From positions 74,578,868 to 74,642,867 of the forward strand of contig OY282607.1 of NCBI GenBank assembly GCA_958298945.1: 64,000 nt of DNA, given 5' to 3'. Origin of the DNA: Atherix ibis. Lineage: Eukaryota; Arthropoda; Insecta; Diptera; Athericidae. The translations under genes and the position numbers were made by a program. This document shows, piece after piece, positions 12,450 through 23,750 of the stretch (positions within the stretch are counted from its first letter, which is position 1; each line of letters begins with the position of its first letter). The notes beneath the pieces are model-generated. The model saw nothing but the letters and a program-made list of their open reading frames with translations. It ran no database searches and was not told the origin of the DNA.

Positions 12450-13189
12450 AGGTGTTAATTAAAATTACCAACAATTGATAATATCTCACCGTAAATCTAA
12501 ATGTTGACATATTAACACCTTGTTTGGAAAACCAAAAAAGGGCAACAGAACGGATAATATCTTACACTTTGGATGATATCTTTTGGTTTTGATTCAAAGT
12601 TCTTTTATTATCCGAATATTTTATTTTCTTAAATAAAAAGAGAAAACAACGTACTTTATATATAATTTTCTGTATTATATATAATTACATGTTATGGGGA
12701 AATTTTTAATTTGAATATTTCGTATATTCAAATTAAAAATTTCCCCATAACATGCAATTATAACCATAAAAAATTCCCCACAATCTAAAAATTCGATACA
12801 CCACAACTTGTTGGATTGTATGGATAATTTTTTAAATGCTCAAATTTACCTGTCAGTTTATAACCTTGAAATTTAACTAGAATTTCTATTTCATATTAAT
12901 GTACGAATAATAATATCTGATATGTCATTAAAATTTCTAAGAATTTTCTATACGCAAATTAATCGAAAAAATTCTTTTTAAATAATTTTGGAAATATTAT
13001 TTTGTATTCTTCCAAAATGTTTATCTCCATAAAATGGATTCTACAATATCTACGTTCCATGTATCGGTAAATTTAAAAACTTTATTTGAAATATTACCTT
13101 TAAAAATATAATTCATTATTATATCAAAGGTTCAATATTAATTAAAAACAAAATAATTTTATTTATATTTTACTTCACACGCATTTTAT
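12450..13189. other. no gene; contains a long hairpin
   Basis: AT-rich; the only structured item is the inverted repeat at 12680-12762. Confidence 0.4.
12680..12762. repeat. near-perfect hairpin
   Basis: Arms 12680-12718 and 12724-12762 are 39 nt each with one mismatch and a 5-nt spacer. The arms contain the block TTATGGGGAAATTTTTAATT. No coding content. It could be a collapsed MITE or a foldback duplication. Confidence 0.85.
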
Positions 13190-13191
13190 AT

Positions 13192-13510
13192 TGTTGTTGT
13201 TTATAAGATCCGTACAGGGGCGATTTCATAGCGCCACGACCGTGAGGCCATTTGGCGACTTCATAGTACGTGTGGGAAGTTATCTGAGAGAGACTGGTCT
13301 GTGGTTAGTAACACAGAATATTAAGAATTTTGTTATATTTTGTGGAGCAGATTAGTATGTTGTAGAAGTTTAAATAGAGGACTAGGGAATGGAGTTGTTG
13401 AGTCCAGGAGCTCCATAATGGGAGGAATCCTGCTCGCGAAGTAATTCTTGGTTATGGGGCAATCCTGTAGAATATGGATGATAGTGAAATGGGTGCCACA
13501 GGATTGAACA
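13192..13510 (-). pseudogene. LINE (Jockey-like) 3' end with ORF2 C-terminus
   Basis: On the minus strand this reads FTIIHILQDCPITKNYF, then ASRIPPIMELLDS, then a stop. This is the Cys/His C-terminal end of a Jockey-type ORF2. A 3' UTR with the phrase AGTCGCCAAATG follows, and the element ends in an AAC-repeat tail at about 13192. The same 3' region is present at 31310-31970 (+), which fixes the family and orientation. 5'-truncated and dead. Confidence 0.65.
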
Positions 13511-13667
13511 TATTTTATATTTTCATTGACATATTTACTCTGAGTTAACTAAGGACCAATTAAATTTTAATTGGAATAATATAAATTTAAAAAAAAAATT
13601 AATTTATGAAAATTATAAAAACAATTATCGGTTTTTAAAGAAATATTATTTAATTTTCATGAATATA

Positions 13668-14662
13668 CACTGCGCGACAACGGTTTACAGCCACTTGCTT
13701 ATTCGGCCGGATTTAGTGCGGTAACAAAGTATTTTTGAATGGTTGTAGTGAATAAAATTCAGAGAGTTTTAGAATTTTTTATTTATTTAATTATTTTTTC
13801 ATTTTAAAAAAGGTAGTTTAACAAATTTTTTACTAATGTACGTTTTCATGAAATATTTTATAGGAGAACTCGAATAAAATTTACTTAAAAGCGCGTGATT
13901 TTCTTGTAGACAAATCAGTAGACGAATCGGCATTAATAAGGACGTAGGGAAAAATATCATAAATGATCCAGTAAATTATATACGATAATAAAACAAAGAG
14001 TAAATATGTTATTATATAACAAAATGAGGGAAGAGGTCTATATATAAGATGACATCAAATTCAGCTCTCAACGCTCGACGAATTGCAGGCACTGTTGGAA
14101 TTTTAGCCACTATCAGGGCCGAAAGTGACATGTTATGGTATGAGGCGCCATGTTCCATGGTAGCGTCATAAACGTCAATATAGTGTAATGAGCAAGAAAG
14201 ATGATTTAAAATATTAACAACTTCTGGAACAGCATAAGGTCCGCTTTTCTTATATAATAAAGGATATATCTTAAATATTACAGTAAAATAATGATACTGA
14301 TCCACACTGCAAGGTTTATGAATGATAGGTTGCAAAAAAAAACGTACAACTTTTAAACTGACAAGCTACATTATCGAACTTAAATATTAATTAAAAAAAC
14401 GTCTGGGGAATATTTACGCAGAAATTTTTTGAAGCTGAGAAACAGTATAAAAATAAAAATTATTTAATTAATTCTATCGAAACAAATTGGATTTTTGATA
14501 AAATTAAAAGAATGAAAAATAAGTAAAAGAAATCGTACTACTGGAAATTACCGATTCGCTATCATTTTACAAATGCACAAAAATTTTGTTAATGAAATAT
14601 AGCGAAAAGATAAGTAGTTTACTCGATATATGCAGATGGATTTGAACAGTTGTCGCCTATTG
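13668..14662. mobile_element. TA-flanked Tc1-like DNA element, 995 bp
   Basis: The two ends match as inverted repeats: left CACTGCGCGACAACGG.. and right (reverse complement) CAATAGGCGACAACTG... They agree at 19 of the outer 26 positions. Each end is next to TA (13666-13667 and 14663-14664), as expected for Tc1/mariner-type insertion. No recognisable transposase is inside; instead there is a 107-codon ORF on the minus strand (14012-14335). Probably a non-autonomous or decayed element. Confidence 0.55.
14012..14335 (-). CDS. uncharacterised 107-aa ORF inside a Tc1-like element
   Basis: Not recognised. An intact ATG-to-stop frame, less AT-biased than its surroundings, includes VPEVVNILNHLSCSLHYIDV and ALIVAKIPTVPAIRRALRAE. 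It has no DDE-type blocks, no signal peptide and no repeats. It sits in the middle of the TA-flanked element at 13668-14662, so it may be captured host sequence or a degraded transposase part that I cannot match. It may not be expressed. Confidence 0.25.
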   Translation of the reverse strand: MQPIIHKPCSVDQYHYFTVIFKIYPLLYKKSGPYAVPEVVNILNHLSCSLHYIDVYDATMEHGASYHNMSLSALIVAKIPTVPAIRRALRAEFDVILYIDLFPHFVI

Positions 14663-14664
14663 TA

Positions 14665-16884
14665 TGATAATTTTTATGGATAGTAAAAAAAAGTTTTTAG
14701 TACCTTACAGTACCGCCTGATAGTTTCAAAAAAAAAACTGTACTGCAATCAAAAATAATATCATAAAATATCATTTTTAGTGCAACATATTTATCCAGAT
14801 ATTCATTTTAGTAAGAGTGGTAGATACTTTTAAATTATTTTTTTAAAGAATCAAATGCAAAATATGAACAGGTTGAAAGAAAACATTTCTTTTTTTGCAC
14901 TTACTAACAAAAGATTGGACTATCAGCCAAAATGAAAAAATGTACCTAATCACGATTTCGGGAAAGTATTGTAGATACTGAAGAAGCTTGATTAATATTG
15001 AATTGCCTTCGGTTTGCATGCACATTAATAAAAATGTCTTGATTGGTGGCGTTGCGATTTTCTGCAATAAAAAATTTTAAAACCATCACCCTTGATTTTC
15101 TATAGACGGTGAACATTTTTATATTTTGTATCTTAATGAACAGCATGAAACGGACTAAGATTAACTTATAATTTATATTCGGTTTTTTTTTCTTCTTCTT
15201 AATAATATTTTTGTTATTTTGCAATTTTCTTTTTACGCTCCTGTTCTAAGGCTACAAGTATAAGATTGGTTTCGTTGGTAAATTCTTTAATTGTAAAAGA
15301 TTGTGATTGCCTGAATTTTTTATTTTAAACTATCGTTAACATTTTCAACCATAATAATATTTTTCATTGAACATAGAAGTATATTTATAAGTTATCCATG
15401 ATCTTTTTGAATAGAGAGTATGCATATTGGAAGATTCTATGGTATATAAATCTCCTTATAAAAATACGGTGATATAAAAGTCTTAAAATGTAAAAGTCAA
15501 AATTGATTTTTCTCCACTTCGAATGCACTGCTCGAATGTGACCATTTGTTAAAGATAAACTCGCAGGATTTAAAAATAAAACTTTTGGATACTTTAATAA
15601 ACAAAAACACCATATAGAAGATATCATGTTCAAAATTAATAAATTTAGCCATTAACACATTTCGATATGAATTGTGGTCGACGACACAAAATCTAATAAA
15701 ATAGCTGACATTAAAACATAAATAAAAAGTGACCAACCGATTTTAAGTTAGTCAAACTACAAATAAATCTGAGTCCATTTCGTATGTTCAATTTTTGAAC
15801 TTTTTTGTTTTGATTTTTTTTTTTTTTTTTTTTTTTTGTATTGAAAGATGTTTTATTATTATATGAATCCGTGTATCTGTCTGCCGATAGTTGGTTATAA
15901 TTTTCAAGGGTCTTAAATAAATCTGATATATTAAATGTTGTGTCTACGAACATGTTACCTTGTCGGCTAAGGTGTGTTATAATATAAAGGAAAAAATGCA
16001 GACAGATACCAAATTTTTTTTAGATATTTTTTCTTCTTTTATTTTAAAAAAAAAGAATAAATAAAACAATGAAAAAAGGTGAGAATCTTTTCAATATAAT
16101 ATAACCATTTATGATTAGGTTCAGATATAGATACACAATACGAATATGAGTGAGAGTATAGTCAAGTTAAATGTATGCAAAGATGTGTCAAGATCAAGTT
16201 ATTATCTTATTTGAGTGGTCATGATTATGTTTATTATTTTATATTATTTTATAATATTCATATTGGGATAATACATGCAGATAGAAAAAATCACTATACA
16301 AAATAGTTGGCGTGTTGTTAGTTTGATTGAAATTAGATTTTTTTTTGGAAGTTATACACATAATCAATTGATGTTAATTTGACAATTTACATTGGTACCA
16401 ATTTTAATATCTAGTTTTGATTATAATCAAGAAATATATTAAATAGATCACATCTTGTTAAGTTGAGATATTTAAATAGAAGACCTTAATGATTGCTTCA
16501 ACTTTTTAAGTATCTATAATTCGAGCAATGTAAATGTAGGTCAAATCAAGTTAAATAATAAATATTCTCTAATACATTTTGATAATAGTTATTTCAAGAA
16601 ACTCAAATAGAATTTCTCTTCTATTTAAACCATTTGATTCTTTTAAAAATCTTTTATTTAACTTATTTTATTCTTTTAATTTTAGATTATTAGTTTTAAA
16701 ACTTGTCAAACGTGTTTTAAAAATAAAACGGTGCTTATACACATACACTTCTATCCTTTGAACTAAAATCTGAGTTTTGCATTTCATTCTTAAAAATTTC
16801 TTTAAATCTTTGGGAATATTTTTTTATAAGATTTACCTTATTTTTATTTACTAAAATATCGACTATTCTGAAATGTTTTAGATA
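14665..16884. other. no gene recognised; T-run at 15814-15837
   Basis: AT-rich DNA. A run of 24 T at 15814-15837 could be a simple repeat or the poly(A) end of an unrecognisable minus-strand retrocopy. Overlapping small minus-strand ORFs at 14843-15953 have Phe/Ile/Lys/Asn composition typical of random AT-rich sequence. Confidence 0.4.
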
Positions 16885-16886
16885 TA

Positions 16887-17609
16887 AGGTGTAGTAAAAA
16901 GAAATCCATTATTTTTGCATTAAATTGAAGGTTTTATTTAGCATAGATAGAATGATACGATTTAGGCCAAATATGCACCGTTTTGTTCGATAACTTGTTG
17001 CCATTTTGGAGGTAATTTCAGAATGCCTCTCTCATAGAAACCCTCGTCCCTATTGGCAAAAAACGAGGACAGTCGATTTTCACAATCTTCTCTTGAGGCG
17101 AATTTTTCACCTGCAAAATCATTCGTCATAGACAGGAAGAGGTGGTAATCACTTGGTGCCAGGTCCGGACTATAAGGTGGATGCATAAGAACATCCCAAC
17201 CAAGGTCCCGGAACTTCTGGCGAGTCACTATCGATGTATGCGGCCTGGCGTTGTCCTGATGGAACACAATTCCTCTCCTATTGGCCAAAGCTAGCCGCTT
17301 TGGGACAATCAAAACAGCGCTAACGTGACGGTCGGACTCGACAATTTCCATTATTTTATCGACATTTTCGACAATTGGCCTTCCAGAGCGTGGTGCATCT
17401 TTGACATCAAAATAACCGGAACGGAAGCGACGAAACCAAAATTGCGCGTGATTGGCTGTTACAGTATCAGCTGTTACAGAAGCTTTTTTAGTACGAAATC
17501 TTATCTTTCTAACGCCATCTAGTGCAACCCGATCGCACTTTTACAACGGGAGATACAGACTCCTAAAGCCATCTATTGGCAAAATAATGGATTACTTTTT
17601 ACTACAACT
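16887..17609 (-). mobile_element. mariner, irritans-like, internally deleted (723 bp)
   Basis: Terminal inverted repeats of about 30 nt: left AGGTGTAGTAAAAAGAAATC, right (reverse complement) AGTTGTAGTAAAAAGTAATC. They are flanked by TA at 16885-16886 and 17610-17611. The length is about half of a usual ~1.3-kb mariner. The inside encodes a truncated transposase on the minus strand (16962-17540). Confidence 0.88.
16962..17540 (-). pseudogene. mariner transposase, in-frame internal deletion
   Basis: An uninterrupted frame of 192 codons; the first Met is at 17351. It starts in the DNA-binding region (FWFRRFRSGYFDVKDAPRSG, then VENVDKIMEIVESDRHVS). It then jumps to NRRGIVFHQDNARPHTS and HPPYSPDLAPSDYHLF, and ends WQQVIEQNGAYLA. 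The second and third catalytic Asp are present with 34 residues between them (D34D), as in true mariners. The segment carrying the first catalytic Asp is deleted, yet the junction keeps the frame. Sequence style places it near the irritans subfamily. It cannot be an active transposase, though the N-terminal part could in principle bind ends. Confidence 0.85.
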
Positions 17610-17611
17610 TA

Positions 17612-17931
17612 TATATATTATAAATGCATGTTGTTACATATTATATTTTTAAATAAATTGTAAGAAAATATTTTTTTTTAAACTCTTTACTCAAATTTTA
17701 ATCATATGTTAAAGCATGATTTAATCTAAATGTAGCGAAAAATAATTTTTTTTGTGTCGCAATTAAAAATCGTTTAATAAAATTTCTCCCCGTTTTGAAG
17801 TTGATCTTTAATTTATCTAGCTCTATAAAGCTTTGAATTATGCTTATCCTAGAAAATAAACATTAAGTCAAAATGAAAAAAAAGATAATGTTGTATTTGC
17901 CATATTACTTTATAAATTTATTGTTGTAATA
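17612..17931. other. no gene recognised
   Basis: AT-rich spacer between two mariner-type elements; nothing seen in it. Confidence 0.4.
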
Positions 17932-18569
17932 CATGTGGCATATAAGTACTGATCCTAATTTTTTTTATCCCATTCATTGTACGATAGTTCCTTTGAGCAG
18001 CTATGCGTTGGTGGAGGCGTTGTTTTCACTCCTCTTAGTTGTGCTGAAAGGCTTCAACTGATATCGCCTTGTTTGGATATCCTCGACAGTATCAAGGTAA
18101 CGTCCTTTCGAGTATTTTTCAATCTTGGGGAACAATAAAAAGTTAGACGGACTTAGAATAGGTGATTATGGGGCTGGAGAACAACAGGGAACAATTTTTT
18201 CGAGAAAAGATCGTGAATAGCTATAACCGTGTGATAACGGCGCGCAGTCATCCTGGAGCATCCAATAGTGCGAAATGTCCAATCTAACACAAATAATCCG
18301 TTTTAAAAGCCTTTTAAGGATAACTCCCAAATGTTAATAGATGTTGTGACCTTAGAAGAGCTCTCCGATTTTCATCAGTTTGCGATATAAAATGCTTTCC
18401 TGAGCTCAGGTCGTGTCCCATTACTTTTTCACCCTACAAAAATGTTCTATGCCACTCGAAAGCATTTACTCTTGATAACAAATGTTCCCCATAGGGTCGG
18501 GTTATAACCGGACAAGGTTGAAACTAATTTACTAGCTTCTAGTCTCATTACTTTTTAGGGGCCAAAGAA
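17932..18569 (-). pseudogene. mariner-like remnant, family B copy 2
   Basis: The right end (reverse complement) carries CTAAAAAGTAATGAGAC, the family-B terminal motif. The left end has the related CATGTGGCATATAAGTACTGA. Both are next to TA (17930-17931 and 18570-18571). The minus strand holds decayed transposase pieces: S.SNFLLFPKIEKYSKGRYLD and TVEDIQ at about 18080-18180, matching the third-Asp block and following helix of mariner-like transposases. The Asp itself is replaced. About 640 bp, dead. Confidence 0.65.
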
Positions 18570-18571
18570 TA

Positions 18572-19379
18572 CAACTTTTTTTTGCAATTATTAAATAACC
18601 AAAAATTAGTAAAAGTCTCTAATTTTAGGTGTTGCTAGACTTTTTTTTGACTATTTTACAATAGGTTAGGAAATTTTCAAAGAGCAGTAAAATTATGTTA
18701 ACTAGTTAATAAAATCATGTGAAAACCAAATTTTGATAATAAATTGAAATAGTAACCATTTTTTTTTGTTTCATTTTATTTATAAAATGAAACAAAAAAA
18801 TGGTTAAAATTTTTCAAAATTTCATTTTATTTATATGAATTATGCAATAAACTGACAAAATTGCTATTGTACAAGAACGAAATAATACGATAATTCTGTT
18901 ATTTTTCCCAAAGGACTTTTTGCAAGAAATTATAAATCTTTTAAGGCAAAAAAAAATTTTATTACTACCATAAAACTCGCATATGGTCATAATGTGGGGA
19001 AATGAAAATAAACTTAAAGAAAATTTATTGGTTAGTTTTCTTAATATGCGATAATTTTTTTCTTATCAAAATTAAGGTACGCTTTAAAAAAATCTGAAAA
19101 TAAAATATAAAATAAAAGAAAAATAATATAAATCAGAAAATATTTATAAACAATTTTTTTTTTAAAATTAAAATTAAATAAAAATAAAATTGTGTTTATA
19201 ATAATGAAAAGTTGAAAATATAAACGTTGGTTTTTCTTTTTCTGGCAATCGATATGGACTTGTAAAATTTACACGTACGAGTACGTATCTAAGTATAATC
19301 AAGATTTTCAAAAGCGGTAAAATCACATAGTGAGTCAATGAAATAACTTTATAAATGTTATAAATTTTCGTAATTTCAG
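18572..19379. other. no gene; short hairpin
   Basis: AT-rich; contains the hairpin 18754-18805 with a partial third copy of one arm just after it (TTTCATTTTATTTATA). Confidence 0.4.
18754..18805. repeat. hairpin with 2-nt spacer
   Basis: Left arm 18754-18779 and right arm 18782-18805 are complementary apart from a 2-nt length difference in a T/A run. Built on GTTTCATTTTAT. Confidence 0.8.
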
Positions 19380-19614
19380 CGATTATTATTTAATGTGTCA
19401 ACATTACGCAATATTTTTATTGGTACCTCACCACTCAGATTGCAAATAAACTCGTGTGGGGTTGAGTTGTCTGTGAATGCTGAAACGATTATCGAATACA
19501 GAAGAATAAGATTCGGGAGACCATCAATGGATGAATTTTATTGGAGATTTGCCAAGTCAACGTACGAAAAGGCTGAATTTTTATGTCCAATACACTGTAT
19601 TCGGTTTGAGCTAG
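19380..19614 (+). CDS. candidate internal exon, unidentified
   Basis: Not recognised. A TAATTTCAG acceptor at 19371-19379 opens directly into a frame of about 78 codons. It includes RLQINSCGVELSVNAETIIE, then RRIRFGRPSMDEFYWRFAKS, then FLCPIHCIRF. The composition is more balanced than the flanks. A possible but weak donor (GAGCTA/GTAATT) is at about 19615. The open frame runs on to a stop at 19638. No homologue comes to mind, so real exon versus chance remains open. Confidence 0.25.
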
Positions 19615-19640
19615 TAATTTTTTTCCCCCAATATTTCTGA

Positions 19641-22600
19641 CTAACATTTTATTATATTACACTGTAGAATAGATATGAAATTTGCAGTTTGAATTTTTTA
19701 TTTCACAGCAATTATTTCTACAGAGCTGCAATGTTTTTTTCCTATACTTTAACTTTATCATCATATACGAGTATCTGTGGGAAATTTCTTATTCCCACAA
19801 CGAACTGACGCATAATTGGAGTACTCGCTATATTTTCTTACGAGCCTTTAAAGTCCAAAAAAAATTGAATTCAACTCACAAATGGCTCAAAAACCACTAA
19901 TAATTGAGCAGCTGCTCTATTTTCTGCCCTATTTTAATTATATTCTTGCTCTTTTAATTAATCTATTGTAAACTAAAGACCAGTTTTTCTATTAAATTTG
20001 AATTTTCCTAGTTTTAATCTCGATTTTCATTAAATACATTTCACAGTATAAATTCTCACAATAATCAAAATGAATAAAAATGTTAAGAAACACCAATTGA
20101 AATTTTACATGATTTTCAATTCACAAATTAAGTCAGTTCGTTGATATTATTTCTTTTTGGATGTCATCGAGGAAATGCTTTTTAAATTAAAAGAAATTTA
20201 TTCAATGTCTGTAGAAATTTCTTCTTAATTCCTTTCTTTTTATATTCAATAATAATTATCATTATTATTGCTATTGTTATCATTGCTTCTTTATCATTTA
20301 TAATACGAATAAATAATTACTATTATTGCTACTATTATAGTGATTTTTATTCTTATCCAATTGGAAGATATTTTCTGCATTTTGATTTCTTCATGAGAAA
20401 GTATGTACAAAACTACTACTGCACTTAAGGCAGTTGCAAAAATATTCGTAAAATAATTTAAAAAAAAAGGAATTAAAATTATGAAACAAAAAACAAAATT
20501 ACTTGAAAAGTGTACAATTGAGAACATAAGAGTCAATTACTGCATTTGTCGAGTGCACAGTTTCTGTTTCATTGCAGTAATAAGTCGGTTTTGTTTTTTG
20601 TACAGAAAGCTCATACCCTGTATTTATGAGTATCTTAACTGAATGGTAGTTTGAAATTTAAGTGTTCGGTTGTAAAGAGAAAATTTTGCGACAGACAACA
20701 AATGCCGACATACTCAACGACAACAAAGAAACGGTTGGTTTCGCCTTATCTGAGAAGACCGACATTAAGCAATTTGTTCGACATAAAATTGTTGGTTAAT
20801 TCAGCCACTTAATGGTGGAGAATTGTGGACAGTCAGCTCCATAGTTTGCGATGCGAGTGCAAACAATTAACCCATTGTTGCCCCCCCTCCCCACCCAATC
20901 TGATGGAGGAACAAATAGATGGTTGTTTAGTATGCAGCATGGTTATTTTTTTAAATAGAAGGTAAAAGTGGTGAGCTGGTAACAGGTGAACAAATATGTG
21001 CACAGGTTGAGTTTGAGGAGAAAGATAAAAAATGAGTCAAAGGATCGAAGACCAGACGGTAGATGCATATATCCGTATAATGTGAATATGTGCTATTTAT
21101 ATAGATACCAGCTGTTGAGATTGGTCAGTGTGTAAATGAACAGAGGCAAAATGATCTTCTATATTGAATAATTACATTTCTTTTGAACAAAACTACATCC
21201 AAATATTCGTATAATATTTATGCAATTTTTTTACGCTTTGTATAAATCTATAGAATTTTTAAAAATGCAAATTTTCTCCAAAGACTATACAAGTCCAAAA
21301 CTGAAAGATATGATCGCTTACACCTTTCTCCATACTTGAATCTGGTCAGAATATTTTTGCAAGTAACTTATTTAAATACAAAACATGATCTCGAATATTT
21401 TAAATAGATATGGAATAAATGTCTCCTGAAAGTCTTTGACCATCTTGAGTTCCACACCTACACTATTGACTATTCTATATTTCTTTTCTTTAAATAAGCA
21501 AAATAGCCTACAAATATTGTAGTCAAGGTGTTAAACCTTTTGCTCATGGTCTGGCAAAATATACGTTGTTTGGTTCACAGTATGCTGTTATGGTAAGATG
21601 GGAGCGAAAACATAACATCACATGAGCTGAAAAACATAAAGGGCACGACATTGTCGATATTTTATGCTAATAAATACTACTTAGTTGGTGCTCGTGTGAC
21701 ATAAAATACATTTTGGGAGTTCCATTTTTAGAGTATTTACAAAATGAATAATTCGCAAAAGTTCATTACCCAATAACTGACAACTATGTATTTTGTAACA
21801 ACCTACAATATTTTTTTTGCATATAAATTAATCGCCTATTAAAAAATTCAAATATCTTCAAAATAATTTTTCATAAATTGGACTGTACTCTATAATCCTC
21901 CCACTAATTTTTTTTTATCTGCAAAAAAAACAAATAATTAATCGTATATTCAACTTTTACAATATATTATATTTTTTTAACAATTATTAATGACTTTTAA
22001 AGAAAAAAAACCTGCCCAGTTCTTGCTAAAATCCGGTAATAATAAAATCAAATGACTATTTACCTCGAAATATATCGGAAAATAAAAAAACTATTTTTTT
22101 ATATAATATTTATTGAAAATTTAACCAAAAAAAAAATACACATGTCGTCTATAATTAAAAAGACAACATTCACCTCCTACTTGAAGAATATTCAAAATAG
22201 GTCATTGTTTGCAAAAGGTAACACCTTCTTCATGTTCTGTCAGTTAAAAATCATTTTTTTTTATTTTAACATTAATCGCATAAGCTAAAAAAACTAAATT
22301 TTAAATAATAAACTTTCATATTATTCAATTTAATTTTATTTTGAAAAGTTTTTTGTTTATAAATAGTTATAAAAAAATGGGCGGAATAATACCTATCCAA
22401 TTTCAATTTAAAGTAGAGAATATTATTATAGTAACTAAGCTTTGAAATTAAGTTCAAAGTTTTATATTTTGTTTATAGCTATTATCATAATTAATGACAA
22501 AATATAAATATATATAAATTATTGAAGGAAATTTCATATAAGCTACGGATTATCCAAAAGTTATAAAAACTACAAAAACTTTTGAATAATAATTAAACGC

Positions 22601-23095
22601 AATTAAGCTTCTTTAAAGTTTTTAATAATATTATCATTAACAAAATTATACAATGATGAAAGAGCGGATATATAAACAGTAAAAATTTGGGAAATATGTC
22701 CAAAAATATAAATCCATTTTTTAATTTAAATATTCTTAAGCAAACGGATACTATATAACCTAAACAAACGGATACTAAACCCATTATAATCATCACCAAG
22801 TTTAGGATGCTTAGTGCATAGATAATAGTATCAACCTATTAAGTTTTTTTTTTTTGGATAATCTTCCGAAAATATCTTAAATTGAGTTAAAAATGTACTT
22901 TTTAAATAAAATATAATATATACAATAGCGTAAAAAAATTGCATCAGATCCTAATTGTGACCGGAAAATGCAAATATTGCAGATTTCAAGAATGGGATTT
23001 TTTTTAGTGTAAAAAAAAATACAGTTGATAGTTTTTGCTATAAATAAAAAATTTTGTACTCGTATTATCATAATTAAATAAAATTTTGACAGTTA
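19641..23095. other. no gene recognised; one G-quadruplex candidate
   Basis: Long AT-rich stretch. The part 20550-21150 is less AT-rich without a convincing frame. A G-rich minus-strand run (GGGTGGGGAGGGGGGG) lies at 20881-20897. A 13-nt direct repeat (CAAACGGATACTA) occurs twice near 22742 and 22766. Confidence 0.4.
20881..20897 (-). other. G-quadruplex candidate (minus strand)
   Basis: The minus strand reads GGGTGGGGAGGGGGGG: G runs of 3, 4 and 7 with one-base loops, enough for four G triplets. Confidence 0.55.
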
Positions 23096-23750
23096 CGAGA
23101 TGTGGCAAAAAAGTAATGTAATGACATTGGTATCGATCTGGCTTTCGAACTACAAAGAAAGTGTTTCCTAGACGTCCAGTAGAAGTTTTAACCATGTTCG
23201 GTTAACAACGTGACCCTTTTAAAGGTGATAAGTGAAACTGCGTGTTTTGTAGTACATTATGAAAAATAGAACAGTGACTTACAAAAATGTGTAACAAACC
23301 TATGGGGAACCTTTATGTCCTTTTATGTGTACAAATTTGTCTGTGGCATAAATCTTTTTGGGGGGTCGAGAAGCAGTGGAAGAGGGCTCAACTCGAAAAC
23401 TGGTGAAAATGTGTAACGAGTGATAACTCTTGTGATGTCTTTTGAAAGAAGAAAATCTGATTAGTAGTCTTTTGAAAGAAAAAAATAGCTCCACCATGAC
23501 AATTGCTTCTGTCATGAGATTTTTTGTAAAAAAAAAATCCTGTGGTTTTTAGACCCCATAATCACCTGATCTTAGAGAGTGTGGCTGTTTTTCGGTCCCC
23601 AACTATCTTGGTACTGCCAATAACATCCAATGGAGTGTCAACGAGGAGCTGAAGGCAATTTCATTTTAAGTCATCCATAACTGCGCCGAAGAGTGGAAAG
23701 AACCCCTCCGCCAATATAAAGCTGCACAAGTTATTCGGGGTTTTTTTGTA
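23096..23750 (+). pseudogene. mariner-like remnant, family B copy 3
   Basis: The left end after TA (23094-23095) is CGAGATGTGGCAAAAAAGTA, the family-B terminal repeat. The start region GTACATTATGAAAAATAGAA matches the copy at 40574. The plus strand, with frame shifts, gives FLGGREAVEEG, SKTGENV.RVITLVMSFERR (DNA-binding region), SPDL..C.CFSVPNYLGTA, NNIQWSVNEELKAI and EEWKEPLRQY (C-terminal end). The central catalytic region is missing. The right terminal repeat was not found. Confidence 0.7.

Noticed and set aside
15814..15837. 24-T run as the poly(A) tail of a minus-strand retrocopy
   Set aside because: No recognisable gene sequence or target-site duplication next to it; kept only as a note in the gap entry.
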